A stretch of DNA of 64,000 nt from Congeria kusceri (Eukaryota > Mollusca > Bivalvia > Myida > Dreissenidae). A program made the translations under genes and the position numbers. Every line of letters starts with the position of its first letter. The stretch's first letter is position 1. Positions 47,116-57,950 of this stretch are shown piece after piece. The notes below the pieces were generated by a model. The model was not told the origin of the DNA and ran no database searches. It worked only from the letters and a program-made list of their open reading frames with translations. The DNA lies in the NCBI GenBank assembly GCA_027627225.1, contig CM051028.1, positions 19,778,201-19,842,200 of the forward strand, written 5' to 3'.

Positions 47116-48944
47116 TAGAGATTTTCCAAATGTCAATGAATGCGAGTCTTTTATACAACACGTTGAAGCGTGTTTATTTGTCAATTAAGATGGCGTATAT
47201 TAAATTAACATCCCGAACTGGCAGAAAGTTAAATATATAGGGTATGTGTGTACTAGAACAAATGGATTTGTTAAGACTGTGATGCCTGAAACATGGTTGT
47301 GCATACTAGTTTGGTAATGGAATTTCTCTAAGGTTTTTAAGGTCTTGGAATTTAGAATTCAGAGGAAACATGTCCAGGTAAAACGTAATATTGTTTACAA
47401 CCCGAATGTGCGGAGGTGCTAATGTTTCCTTTTTTTTGGCATACCTAGTTTTCTTTCGCAAATTATTTTTGTAACACGAGGGTCATGATGACTTGCATTG
47501 GAAATGGTAAAGACAATGACTTTACTGTTGTGGCAGGTTATAACATTAAGAAATCTAACGAATACACGTGTACGCACAGTGTATGTTTTGGCCGGTTTGA
47601 TTACTTGCATCAAACCGTGGGATGTGCAATCTAGGCGTGGCTTTGGTGGCAAGGAGGTTAAACTTATTGTACAATGTTCTCGACCATTTGAATGTTAGTT
47701 CTGACAAATTTAGAAACAGTAGATTTTGAAATTTTCACAGGTGTTTTAGAGGGATAGCTGTTATGCTGCAGTATGAAAAGATAATAGCCTTATATGTGCA
47801 AAGTTCAAGTTTGGACCGTTTTTTATTATTAACTATGTAGTGGTGATACACACAGGCTCTGAATCCATTATAGTTGCGTGTACAGTTAATTGCGTGCAAG
47901 ATTTGCAATTGCTTAAAATCCCAGTTTATCAGTTCTCAACTAATTGAGCTAATTTAGGTCTCCATCTTTAATTATCAAAGTCATTAAAGTGACCAATTGT
48001 GCATGTACATTTTGCATGGTTGGTAAAGCCTTGATGAAAATTGTCTCTATGGTGCTAAAAATCTATCTTGCACATCGGCAATTACTCGTTTGTGGTCCAT
48101 TCTGGTCCATTTTTGGTTTCTGCTCGGACCTTATGGTAATACACACTATGAAAGTTCGTATGAAAGATAAAGTTTTTGAATGGAAAAAAAACAACTCCAG
48201 CGATCATTTTGCCCACTATCGATCTCAACTAAGATTTTATGGTCATACAATAACACAGTTTCTACCCTATACGCAAACCAATTATTTGCCAATTATATTT
48301 CAATTCGTTCGATATTTTATGATCATAAATAAACTTTGCAACAGTGTAAACTTCAAACTTTAATCTAAACGAATAAGTTTAAAACCCTTCCTGTATAGCA
48401 GTGTAAGACTTGGTATGTATATTGTAACCGTATAGGGCAGAGCATGGTCACAAGGCATGGATGACGTCATAATTCGTAGAATTAACATAGTCCGAGGACA
48501 AGTTATAATGCCGTATATAGCGAACTGTCGATTTGATATAGGGGTGGTACAATGTCAAAGTTCAACGTTCAAGGGTAACGTTCAATCGACATTATTTGTC
48601 ACAGGATCACAGGAAGCGATTACCAGAAGTTTTCAAATTGAATTCATATGCAACTATGTACGCTATATTTAGTGAGTTGTATCGCGTGTCCATCATATCA
48701 CACCAATTAAATCTATTTTTTGGTAACAAAATAAAGACAGTATGTTGTCTTTATATTTTATATCAAGAGGAATACACATTCACAAGCTAGCGTCTACATG
48801 CCAATTCCAAACTCAGTAACAGAAATGTAGTTGAGTCAAAATGCCAAATACATACACTAATGGTGATCAAGTAAATGTTCCTGATCAAAATCAGGAAATG
48901 CACTCCTTACCAAGCTTAATTTTCCAGTGTATCTTTACATCTCA
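47116..48944. other. Intergenic, no gene recognised
   Basis: Frames at 47419-47652 (minus), 47498-47698, 47989-48363 and 48457-48672 (plus) were read. None has a recognisable domain or splice structure. Confidence 0.5.
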
Positions 48945-49190
48945 CATATACGGAGCGGGAGGTCGAAGGTTCGAGTCCTACACAGGGCTTGTTCTGATAT
49001 GGCCGGTTGCCTACCCAGCAGCTAGTTAAATCAAGGGGTACCGATTGCCTTCCTGCCAAGCGCCCGGCATATCGGATAGGAATCGGGAGTAAAGATGTTC
49101 ATCATTAGAAAGGTGTCTCATAAGTCAAAACTGGCTGGCCCTTAATCGCGAGGGGTAAAACTACAATAAACAAACACTTTACTTTACTTA
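48945..49190 (+). repeat. tRNA-derived SINE (B box present, A box not seen)
   Basis: ggttcgagtcc at 48968-48978 is a near-perfect B box. The body reads gatatggccggttgcctacc, gccaagcgcccggcatatcg, gggagtaaagatg and aactggctggcccttaatcg, and the element ends aataaacaaacactttac. The tRNA-like part upstream of the B box is short and degraded, so the copy is probably 5' truncated. Confidence 0.75.
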
Positions 49191-49850
49191 TACCACAGAA
49201 AGAGACAATTTTGTATGCAAGAAAAGGTAATGACGAAGTCTGTCTTAACGAACAGAATAAGTTGTTACTATTTATAATGAACTGGTCATAAAATTTTTAA
49301 AAAGTAGATAACAGTTAAATAGTGTCGATGCTGCTGAACTGTTCTAAAGCTGTATACATCTCTAGATCACCAGTGTATAGTTTAATTTTAAGAAATATTT
49401 ATTTGCAGATAAATTGTAACAAAATATGTAGACTAGAAGAAAGGGAAACTTACATGTACCCTTACAATTAAAATCAAGTTTAAAAAAAATGCAGCAATAA
49501 TCATCAAGAACTTTGTTTCAATAGTTATAGTACAGCTGACAGTTTTTATACAACGATGGGAACTATGTATTAAAACAAGCTCGCAAGCAATTAAATGCAA
49601 TTAATTTCTAAACAGGTACAGAATCAGATCTTCAGAATGGACCAACCAATAATACATGATTGACAATGTGTTAAGCCTCTAAGAATGTCTTGTAAAACTT
49701 TCAACTTCTGTAAACTGTGTTTCTCGGAGATTGACCGAAGCAGGTCATAAATATAACAGCCATTCGTTAATTTATTATACATGTAGTATCAACTCAGTAT
49801 TTGAACAGGCGTGCTTGTTTGAGGTTAACGTTCAAGTAAACGTTGCATCA
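49191..49850. other. Intergenic, no gene recognised
   Basis: A+T-rich, nothing recognisable. Confidence 0.45.
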
Positions 49851-49851
49851 T

Positions 49852-49937
49852 ACCTTTACGTTAGTTATTTAACGAGCCTGCAGGGCGAGGTTAAATAATT
49901 AACTTACTGAGCATAAAGTATGCTATAAAGGTTTCAT
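49852..49937. repeat. Imperfect inverted repeat
   Basis: ttatttaac and gttaaataa flank gagcctgcagggcgag. Further out, acctttacg and the reverse complement of tataaaggt extend the symmetry, with a loop of extra bases on the right arm. It could be a small foldback element. Confidence 0.45.
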
Positions 49938-51388
49938 ACTATATTGAGCGCGCGGTATATTCAAATGTAGCTGTAATTTATACGAACGCTACTTATTGCA
50001 AGTTGAGGCTCCGCCCACCAATGATTTCACAGTTATTGAATACCGCAAAACAAAGAAAATTATCCTAAATATGGTATAATATAGTGTTACTGTACTGTGA
50101 CCGGGCACTTTTTATGGTTTTCGTACAAGGAAAATAATAACAATAATGATTATTTTGCTCAAAGGCATTTAAATTAGAGATTATAATGATACGATTGAAA
50201 ACATAAAAGTTGACATACATATTGTTACAGCCTGACATCATTAAAAGAACAGACGTTTCGGGTACAACATCTTTCTTGGACAATGAAATTCTAGATGTGC
50301 TTTCTCTATCGCTTAACAAAAGGTAAAAAGCTTTAGGCTAAATAAAAAAAAAGAAACATGGAAAATCCACTAATACCACATTTTTCGAATGAAATACATG
50401 AACATTAGAAGTAAAAGAAAAGGACTAACTTTCTAGATAGGGGAATGCCATTTAGATACAGCAAGGAATACTTAACCTCAGCTACAGCTATCACTTAAGG
50501 TGATTAATACACCCACATACCGCTTTGACACAGATGAAGAAGTTTGCAGTTGAAGGACGTTAGTTATTTATAATATTTACCATTATAAATATAATTACTA
50601 TATTCTGTTCTGTTATTCGGAATATGCTATGCACCACAATGAAACATCAGATGCATTTTGTTTTATTTGCAAAACAAAAATCAAGACTGCGATTATTATA
50701 GCAGTAATATCAAAAGTAAAAGTTTACACACATTACAATAGAATCATCCACCATTTAAATTATCAGATGACAATTGAGAACTCTTCAGGGATGTTAGTGT
50801 ATTTAAAAACAAAGAGATCTAGTAGTCACATGGCGTCTGGTTTGAATTTACGGGGGATCAAAATAAAAAGTTCAGGGGTCAAAATTCTGAAGTCACATAA
50901 ATTTTGTTTCTGCATACGTTTTAAATGCTCTGTATATGGTAATTTTTGTAAAGAAAAGGTTTTACACTTGAAAAATATTCAAACCACCATACGTATTATA
51001 CAAATATTTTTTATTATTGTTTTCTTTTGCTTTCAAAGTTGGCCAATAGCGACACTGCATTAAAATGTGCAATGTTGATTATTTGCTCGACCTGAAACAA
51101 GCAATGGCAATTTACTTGCGTCAAAAAAAGAAACAAGATTCTGCATTGAAATCCCCGATTCTTACCTCAAAAACAACGTCCACAGGTCTGTGTAAGAATT
51201 TCTTCCAACAACAGCCCAAAGTCCATTCACGTCTGCTCACTCCAAATCCTGACTTTGAACTGACTAAAATTTGGCGGCAAAGTTTCACGCGTTACGCATA
51301 CCTGAATAGTCACGGAAATATCACAGTCCCGGACATAAGATTGGTGTCATTGAAATATATCCAAATCGTACAAAAATGTGTTTTTTTA
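49938..51388. other. Intergenic, unrecognised frames
   Basis: Two adjacent plus frames (50629-51063, 144 codons; 51065-51406, 113 codons) are long for this A+T-rich DNA but lie in different frames. They contain no domain I recognise. The second runs into the Gypsy LTR, so its end is not native. I leave them uncalled. Confidence 0.4.
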
Positions 51389-51393
51389 AGATC
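51389..51393. other. Gypsy target-site duplication, left
   Basis: agatc directly before the left LTR, repeated at 55866-55870. A 5-bp duplication is usual for Ty3/Gypsy integrases. Confidence 0.95.
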
Positions 51394-51568
51394 TGTTGTG
51401 TTGTAGCGTTTATGTACAAACTAACTCCTAGATTTAAGACAATTGAGTCAATTTCAAACACAAGCGTGCTGTTTCTAGGACGTTTATTCTACTACTGATA
51501 AACATGTGGCTAGTGCCGGGTAATGGTCAATCACGCATGCGCAATGAGATAGCCATAGATATACTACA
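51394..51568 (-). repeat. Gypsy 3' LTR
   Basis: Matches 55687-55865. On the plus strand it starts tgttgtgttgtagcg and ends atatactaca, giving TG...CA ends. It contains the word caatcacgcatgcgcaatga. Confidence 0.97.
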
Positions 51569-51580
51569 TCTCCCTTCTTT
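51569..51580 (-). other. Gypsy polypurine tract
   Basis: On the minus strand aaagaagggaga directly precedes the 3' LTR. This is the expected primer site for plus-strand DNA synthesis. Confidence 0.85.
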
Positions 51581-51773
51581 AACAATAAAAGTATTAAAAT
51601 CTCAAATAATTTATCAAACGTTCATAACTTGCTTGTATCAACATTCGAATGTAGTAATTGTCAAAATTAATAATAATAACTAAATAATGTCCAAATATCA
51701 CGCATGCGGTCACTAACTGATGTAGTTCAATATACATTCATGCTTAGATAATATGTTCTGAATATATTAACAA

Positions 51774-52085
51774 TTAAATTTCTTCAATCAAGCGCTTGGG
51801 TTTTTTCCCCACTCTCCCAGACCGTGTTTTATGCGGGTCAGTGATGTTTAGGAGGGGCATGTCAGGTTGGTTGTGGTTACCTAAGGGGTCAGTAGGAGGC
51901 TCCTGAGGGGAAGTGTTATGAAATGGATTCGCATAGAAATCAACAGAGCCAGGTGTTTTTTCGTTGGTTTTCATAAGAAGGCGTCTGTTGCGTCTGTACA
52001 GGGTACCACTGTTTGTTTGCACGGTGTATGACCTATGGTTTTGCTTGTTTATGACTTTTGCTGGTATCCATTTACCATGTGTTGT
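51774..52085 (-). pseudogene. Gypsy Pol C-terminal tail
   Basis: The frame reads KWIPAKVINKQNHRSYTV then QTNSGTLYRRNRRLL and ends TRSGRVGKKPKRLIEEI. It is the basic tail that follows the integrase core in Ty3/Gypsy elements (the GPY/F-like and C-terminal region), involved in DNA binding. It is separated from the integrase core by a defect near 52165. The stop is about 200 bp before the 3' LTR. Confidence 0.85.
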
Positions 52086-52170
52086 AATCGAATAGAATCG
52101 TTGACTTGAAGTTCCAGTAATGACCTTGAGTTGCGGTCAAAATATCGTTTCTGGTTTTGTTTGGCTTCAT

Positions 52171-53163
52171 TCACTTTATTTTGCACTGTGCAGGGGTGTA
52201 TCCACACGCTAACGGTGTGTTTCTATATTCCAACAGGAGTATGTATGGGTCCTGACGGGTATCACGGGCTTTCGCAAGAATTTTCTTAGCGATAGATACT
52301 CCCTTTTCTGCAAGGCCATTAGTCATAGGGTGCAATGGGGAGGAGACTTCGTGTTTGAATCCCCACTCACGCGCAAACTGAGCGAACTCGGCGGAGGAGT
52401 ATTGCGGACCATTGTCGCTGATGCAAGTATCGCATATCCCGTTGCGATACATATGCTGTTTTAATTTGTGAATGACTGTTCGCGCTAACGTGTCAGGCAA
52501 GTGATCTATTTCGAAAAATCGACTTTAATAATGTATCGTCAGCAGATAATTCTTTCCTTCGGAATAAAATATGTCTGTCCCTAAGTTTTGATAGGGCCTT
52601 TCCGGAAACTGCTGAGGCATGAGCGGTTCTTTGGCATTTGAGTCTCTATGGGTCAGACAAGTGGCGCACCTAGACACGTATTCCGTGATTTCCTTACACA
52701 TGCCTGGCCAAAATAAATTGTCTCTCGCTCTTTCTGTGGTTTTGTTTATTCCCATGTGGCCTGTGTGAACTTTTGCCAACATTTCCGAGCGTAAGCATTT
52801 CGGAATTACTAGCTTTTGACCTCGAAATATCAGACCACCTTCAAGGGATAACTCATCCCTATGGTTCCAGTAATCAAGTATTGACGGATTGCATCCGGCG
52901 CGCGTTTCCGGCCAACCATTTAAAATGGTCTTTTTCAGTTTTTCCATTTGTTCATCTTGCGCAATCGCATCGGAAATGGCTTGTAACATAGCGTCGGTTA
53001 CGTAAAGCTGTTGCTTGACAGCATGCACGTGTAAATCTAAGCCTGCGATCAAATTCGGGTACGTTTCGCGAGCAGGTTGGCGCAAAAGGCAATCGCTAAC
53101 AGGGATATCTTTTCCCCTAACATGTCGGACATTGAGGTCGTACGTCTGCAGTTGAAGAAGCAT
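52171..53163 (-). pseudogene. Gypsy integrase relic
   Basis: It inserts the cDNA copy into the genome. The H2C2 zinc-binding region reads HTGHMGINKTTERARDN...CATC (about 52770-52645). The core follows: LGTDIF (first Asp), SDNGPQYSSAEF (second Asp, about 52404-52420) and NGLAEKG (catalytic Glu, about 52306-52318). An in-frame TAA at 52522-52524 replaces a Tyr codon (the frame continues as SRFFEIDHLPDTLA), so the DDE core cannot be made in one piece. The N-terminal part of this frame (52860-53163) also holds the end of RNase H (LLQLQTYDLNVRHVRGKDI). Confidence 0.96.
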
Positions 53164-53164
53164 G

Positions 53165-53721
53165 CGCTGCAGTCTCGGAGGGCTGCAAAAAGCGGCTTTT
53201 TCATGATCGCCTCTAATGGCTGATGGTCAGAATGCACTGTAACGGATCTACTGGTGAAAGCGTTTGCAACCAAAGAGTATGGCCAAAAGTTCTTTCTCGG
53301 TTTGCGCATAACATATTTCAGCTTGAGTCAAGCTTTTTGATGCAAATGCGATCGGGCGATCTCGTTGCATAAGACATGCGCCTATTCCGTGTTTAGAAGC
53401 GTCCACCTCAAGAACGCGGGGTTCCTTAGGGTCGTAAAAACCTAGCACGGGTGCTTGCGTAATAATGCTTTTGACCTCTAGAAACGCCTTTGCTTGCTGT
53501 TCATCCCAGACAAATTCTGTGTCATTTTTCAAGAGGCACCGAAGGGGGGGGGACGTGACCTCAGCTAAATTTGGCGCAAATTTGGCCAAGTAATTAACCA
53601 TGCCTAGGAAGGTTTTGAGCTTAGCGCGGCTGTCTGGGGTTTCATGATTGACTATGTCCTCAATTTTGCGCGGGTCTGGTTTTATGCCTTTGTCACTTAT
53701 TACGTGACCAAAGAAAGGCAC
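53165..53721 (-). pseudogene. Gypsy RT connection and RNase H relic
   Basis: MPFFGHVISDKGIKPDPRKI begins the thumb/connection. TFLGMVNYLAKFAPNLAE and FVWDEQQAKAF follow. The RNase H domain then starts at RVLEVDASKHGIGACL (catalytic Asp in VDAS), PIAFASKSL and TEKELLAILFGCKRF (catalytic Glu in EKE). After a frameshift near 53250 it continues as TVHSDHQPLEAIMKKPL (Asp in HSDH). The RNase H removes template RNA during cDNA synthesis. Frameshifts near 53710, 53250 and 53175 break it. Confidence 0.96.
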
Positions 53722-54172
53722 TTATGTTGCACTTATCCGGGTTAAATCGGATGCCCTTTTCCCGTGCGCGCTGCATCAATCTTGAAATGTTCAAATCGTG
53801 CTCCTCGCGATTTCGACCGTAGCACAGAATGTCATCAACAATGGCAGTTATGCCTGGCAGACCTTGAAATATCTCATCAACTTTCATCATAAATAGGTCA
53901 CTAGACGCAGAGATACCAAACGGAAGTCTCAGCCAGCGATAACGCCCAAACACTGTACTGAACTTTGTCAAGTAAGAGGACTGTTCCTCAAGCTTAACAC
54001 TCCAGTAAGCATGTGTGATATCCAGTATACTGAATACTGTCGCACCGTTTAACTTGGCAGTTATGTCATCAAACGTCGGCATAGCACAGTGCGGCCTCTT
54101 AATTGCGGCATAAAGAGCTTTCGGGTGAAGGCAAATCCTGAGATGTCCTGTTTTAGGCTTTTCTCCGACTAA
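53700..54172 (-). pseudogene. Gypsy reverse transcriptase relic
   Basis: GEKPKTGHLRICLHPKALYA (about 54165-54110) is followed by the frame at 53693-54082. That frame contains ATVFSILDITHAYWSVKL with the first catalytic Asp (LDIT), YRWLRLPFGISASSDLF, and TAIVDDILCYG, whose two Asp (53826-53840) complete the active site. RFNPDKC ends the piece before a one-base shift near 53710. The join with the preceding protease frame is also shifted, near 54175, with loss of the residues expected there. Confidence 0.96.
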
Positions 54173-55155
54173 TATCGAATTTCAGTGGGTTCGGTCACTT
54201 TCGCGATTATTTGGTCATTGACCATTCTGTCAAGCTCAGATTTGAGTCGTAACCTAAGTACTTCCGGTATGCGACGCGGAGGGTTGACCGTGGGAATAGC
54301 ATTCTCTTTGACATGCAAGTTACATTCCCCAGGGATTAGAACAAAACCCTGAAATAAGTCCTGATTTTCTTTAAGAACTGTCTGTTTGGTTAAACCTGGT
54401 GTTTTTGCTGGTGTGCTAGATGTCGGACAGTCGACAGAGTATGTGAGCGAAACAAGGCCAAGATCAAAACATGATTGCAAGCCAATTAATGGGGTGGTGT
54501 TGCTGTTAATGATGTGGAACAATTTGCTAGTTGTCTGGTCATAATGGCAGCAGCCTAGCGTAACGGTGCCGATAATAGGTAGCATTTCCCCAGTGTAGGA
54601 GGTTAATCTATGCTTAGGGGGCTCCAACGGGTGACTAGCTTTGAGTTTCTCAAACTGGGACTTGGGCAAAATATTGGCTACACTTCCTGTGTCAACCTTA
54701 AAGTCAATGGGGAGTTTGCGTGGACCAACCATTAATTTGGCAAATGCACGGTCTGTAGAACGTGAAAAAGAAGCGCTTACCGTGTCAATAGCATAATTCT
54801 CCTGGCAATCAAAAAAAGATCCACACGCACCACTATTACAAACAGTGTTAGTGTCTTGCATATTGCGAATAGTTATTTCGTTCACTCGAGTCTTTGCACT
54901 TGGTCGGCAAAGTGTCTGGAAATGATTCGGCTTTCCACACATGTGGCACTGTTTTCCATAGGCAGGACACTTGTTCTTCGGATGTGAACGTCCACAATTT
55001 CCGCATGTTGTGGGCTGCTGTCGGATGCGGACCTGGCTTCCGGTTCCGTTTGCGTTGCGCTTGTTGACTGCGTCGACGTTGTTTGGTTCCGACATAACGT
55101 GCAGTTGTTTCTGGCAATATTCGTAGCTTTGGGCAATTTGAATTGCTTTATCTAA
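54169..55155 (-). pseudogene. Gypsy nucleocapsid, protease and RT start
   Basis: The frame can be read from about 55155 (DKAIQIAQSYEYCQKQLH). It holds two zinc knuckles that bind RNA, CGNCGRSHPKNKC and CHMCGKPNHFQTLC. An aspartic protease follows with the active-site motif KVDTGSVANILP (DTG at about 54685-54693) and a late IGLQSCFDLGLVSL segment. The RT N-terminus comes next (PPRRIPEVLRLRLKSELDRM). Gag and Pol share this frame, so no separate gag stop is visible in it. The frame is closed at its 3' end by a shift near 54175. Confidence 0.96.
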
Positions 55156-55634
55156 ATTAATAATGTCAGTGCTTCGCCTTGGTTGATCAACTTTTCCCGA
55201 ACTGTTTTGTTGTTGCAGCCAAAAACGATTCTGTCACGAATCATTTCTTTTTCTTCTTTGTAATTGCAGTCGCGAGCTTTGAGTCTGAGTCTCGTTACAA
55301 ATGTATCAATGCTCTCTTGCCCCTGGATTTCGTTATTAAAAACGTATCTAGCAAAGATAGGATTTAACTTCGGCTGCACGTGGGCTTTGAAACGTTTGTA
55401 ATATGTTTGAAGCTTTTTCGCGTCTTCATTGCTAAGCTCTGACCAGGATTTGTAGATATTTCGGCCTTCATCTCCAATCCAGAGAAGTAAATACGAGACT
55501 TGTTCTTCTTCACTTTTTGATTTTAGCGGTCCTTTGAAAATTAATTCCGTACGTAATTTGAATTGTTCCCATTCTTCTGGTAGAGTAGAGGAGTTCAAAT
55601 TAAACACTGGCGGTGGAATGCCACTTAAGTCCAT
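55152..55634 (-). pseudogene. Gypsy Gag (matrix/capsid) relic
   Basis: A 160-codon frame begins MDLSGIPPPVFNLNSS, 53 bp after the 5' LTR, and shows typical capsid features: LPEEWEQFKLRTELIF, LLWIGDEGRNIYKSW, then LNPIFARYVFNNEIQGQES and RDRIVFGCNNKTVREKL. Capsid proteins package the element RNA in virus-like particles. The frame runs into a stop after LTLLI. The nucleocapsid continues in another frame, so a one-base indel near 55160 is inferred. The ATG is the first after the PBS. Confidence 0.94.
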
Positions 55635-55670
55635 TTTTGAAAATTATTCTTGAGTCTTTTGTGAAATTAG

Positions 55671-55686
55671 TTTTATTCTGACACCA
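55671..55686 (-). other. Gypsy primer binding site
   Basis: On the minus strand tggtgtcagaataaaa begins directly after the 5' LTR. TGG at this position pairs with the CCA end of a host tRNA. The tRNA was not identified. Confidence 0.85.
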
Positions 55687-55865
55687 TGTTGTTTTGTAGC
55701 GTTTATGTACAAATGTACTAACTCCTAGATTTAAGACAATTGAGTCAATAACAAACACAAACGTGTTGTTTCTAGGACGTTTATTCTACTACTGATATGC
55801 ATGTGGCTAGTTCCAGTTAATGGTCAATCACGCATGCGCAATGAGATAGCCATAGATATGCTACA
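55687..55865 (-). promoter_or_regulatory. Gypsy 5' LTR (promoter and polyadenylation region)
   Basis: Pair of 51394-51568, with about 11 base differences and an extra tgta. It would carry the promoter of the element. Only one short TATA-like word is visible, so no transcription start is proposed. The plus-strand frame 55801-56268 is partly LTR and is not a gene. Confidence 0.95.
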
Positions 55866-55870
55866 AGATC
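55866..55870. other. Gypsy target-site duplication, right
   Basis: agatc, identical to 51389-51393. Confidence 0.95.
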
Positions 55871-57490
55871 ATACTCTGATTCTTTTCGGTGTATACACAT
55901 TTATTAACGCGATTACTATATTGTTTTCGAAAATTAAGCGGGTCCACCTCTTTTATAGTTATTTCGAAAAAACAAATCAAAGCACTGCAAGCACTTTAAA
56001 TCAGGCATTTACAAGCCAGTCACACTCGAGCTCCAAATATTGTATCAATTTCGTTATTTGTTCTAGTATTTCAGTCAATAAAGAAAATATAATAAAAAAG
56101 CAGATCCAGGAGGGTTTCATGAGTACACTTGAGAATGGGGCGGGGGATGGGTCTGTTTTTTTTCCAATTTCTTGGTTCAGAGTTTATTATATTCAAATAG
56201 TTCTCAAGATTGTAAATAACGTAGACATTTTTTTTAATATTATGCAGCAGAATTTAAAGCAGATCTGAGCTATTACATTAGTTTTTGTATATGTTGAGGA
56301 TATGTATTTTGGATATTGTATCTATAGTAATGTAGACATGTGTGTATGTTAATAATCCAGAATATGTAGAGGGGGCGTGCCTGATTCGCCCCTGCATGTA
56401 GCCACAGTTTAAAACTGTGTGTTGGTAAAGATGAAGGATGATGCTTTGCAATCAATGTGACCACAGAATACTGGATATGAATTTTAAAATCGCCGCAACT
56501 TGTGTTTTGCTGTGCTGGCGATTTAGTGAAAGAAAATAAAATAAAGTAACCGAAAATGATCGGGAAAGTAATTGACATACATAAGTCAGATAAAAGAACA
56601 CGAACGCGAAGTTGAAAATATCTTGAGAACTCGCGGATAGTACTAAAGTTACGGGTTTTTTTTACTGCTGATGCATCTAGAGTATCAATTGTGTTATATC
56701 TAAGAGTTTATAGACAGGTATATGATGCAGTTATAATTATCTCAAGTAAGATGATCATGTGAACGATCAGCATTGGAATTTTGCAAAAGTATGTTCGATT
56801 GTGCATTCACAAGTTCTGAATATATTATATTTTAGTGACCGAACATATTTCTAACTCCATAAAATGTATAACCACTGCAAGGTCGTGAATACATTAACGT
56901 GTTGGCAACAACAAGCGCGTTCAACATAAGAGCAAATTGAAATAGTTATGAATATGTATGTTGTATATTTATGATAATAAAGTAGGTCTAATAGATTACA
57001 ATGGTTTACAATATCAATCCGTATAATTAAACATAATTATTGCAAATTTCTTTTCTTCATTTTTAAAAAAGAAACAAACAACAATGTTTTTTAGATGTGG
57101 CGAAATGTTAAATCCCATGGCCGAAAAATCATATGGAAATCGAGTGCAAAGGCATCTTTGAATTTCCCTGTTCAATTCTTTGTGTTGACATCGCGACATA
57201 TATCATAAATTAATTTACATGTACACGTATAATATGGTATGACATTTTCGATACCATTTCATTATCGATGATTACAATAATTATCATTGATACGTGAAAT
57301 ACTTTAAGTTACTGCATATAAATCATATTAAGGTTCTTTACTGTTTTGTTTGATAACAATAGCAATACGTGCAAAATTTATATTCGTTTTAGCAAAACGA
57401 TAGCTGTGTCCATGAATGTAACAATAACACACCACCAGTCAGCATGTGGGTATGTTACAATGACATTGTGTTGATCGTGTGCATCATGTA
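55871..57490. other. Intergenic, no gene recognised
   Basis: A+T-rich. The frames 56273-56578 and 57014-57199 (minus) are unrecognised. Confidence 0.45.
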
Positions 57491-57496
57491 TTTATT
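57491..57496 (-). terminator. Candidate polyadenylation signal of the claudin-like gene
   Basis: AATAAA on the minus strand, about 215 nt after the stop codon at 57712-57714. It is the first such hexamer I noticed downstream. There is no transcript evidence. Confidence 0.4.
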
Positions 57497-57711
57497 ATTA
57501 ACATTATAAAAAACATTTATGGTGTAATGTTATTGGTAACACAATTTTAAATGGTATTTAAATACTTGAAGTATATTTATGTAGAGTTATGTAGAGTTAT
57601 GTATATTCCTGTCGATTCCTGTAGATTCGTGTGTATTTTGGTATTTCCAGTAACCGTTCCCTTCAAAATAATACCACATAATTCACTAATATTTTGACCT
57701 CTACTGTGGAA

Positions 57712-57950
57712 CTAAGGAGCCGCGGAATACGTGGCGTTAGACACTCCAGATACTTCCCGGGGCTGAGTGCCTCCCGGTTTCTTGTCTACCGAATCTTCCG
57801 AGCACTTCTGATAATGACCGAGGAATGCCGAAAGCCACGCCAAGATCCACGATACTACCGCCAACACAAATCCGGAGCCGAACTCTCTGGATGAGCTGCT
57901 GACTCTGATGTTGTCCTTGTACACGGCGAATCCGCACATAAGACATACAC
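57712..57950 (-). CDS. Claudin-like gene, exon 3 (TM3 to stop)
   Basis: Acceptor attcatttcag|gtgtat. Codes VCLMCGFAVYKDNIRVSS (rest of TM3 and second loop), GFVLAVVSWILAWLSAFLG of TM4, and a 33-residue hydrophilic tail ending ATYSAAP and TAG at 57714-57712. It is richer in G+C than its surroundings. Confidence 0.9.

Larger units (their letters stand above)
51394..55865 (-). mobile_element. Ty3/Gypsy LTR retrotransposon, structurally complete, minus strand
   Basis: A 4472-bp element bounded by LTRs of about 175 and 179 bp and a 5-bp target duplication (agatc). On the minus strand the order is LTR, PBS, gag with two zinc knuckles, protease, RT, RNase H, integrase, PPT, LTR, the Ty3/Gypsy order. 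The LTRs differ by about 11 substitutions and one 4-bp indel by my count, so the insertion is not recent. Coding capacity is lost through at least five frameshifts (near 55160, 54175, 53710, 53250 and 53175), a TAA at 52522-52524 and a defect near 52165. No env frame is present between integrase and the 3' LTR. Confidence 0.98.

Noticed and set aside
55801..56268. 155-codon plus-strand gene
   Set aside because: Its first 20 codons are Gypsy LTR sequence and the rest is A+T-rich with no domain.
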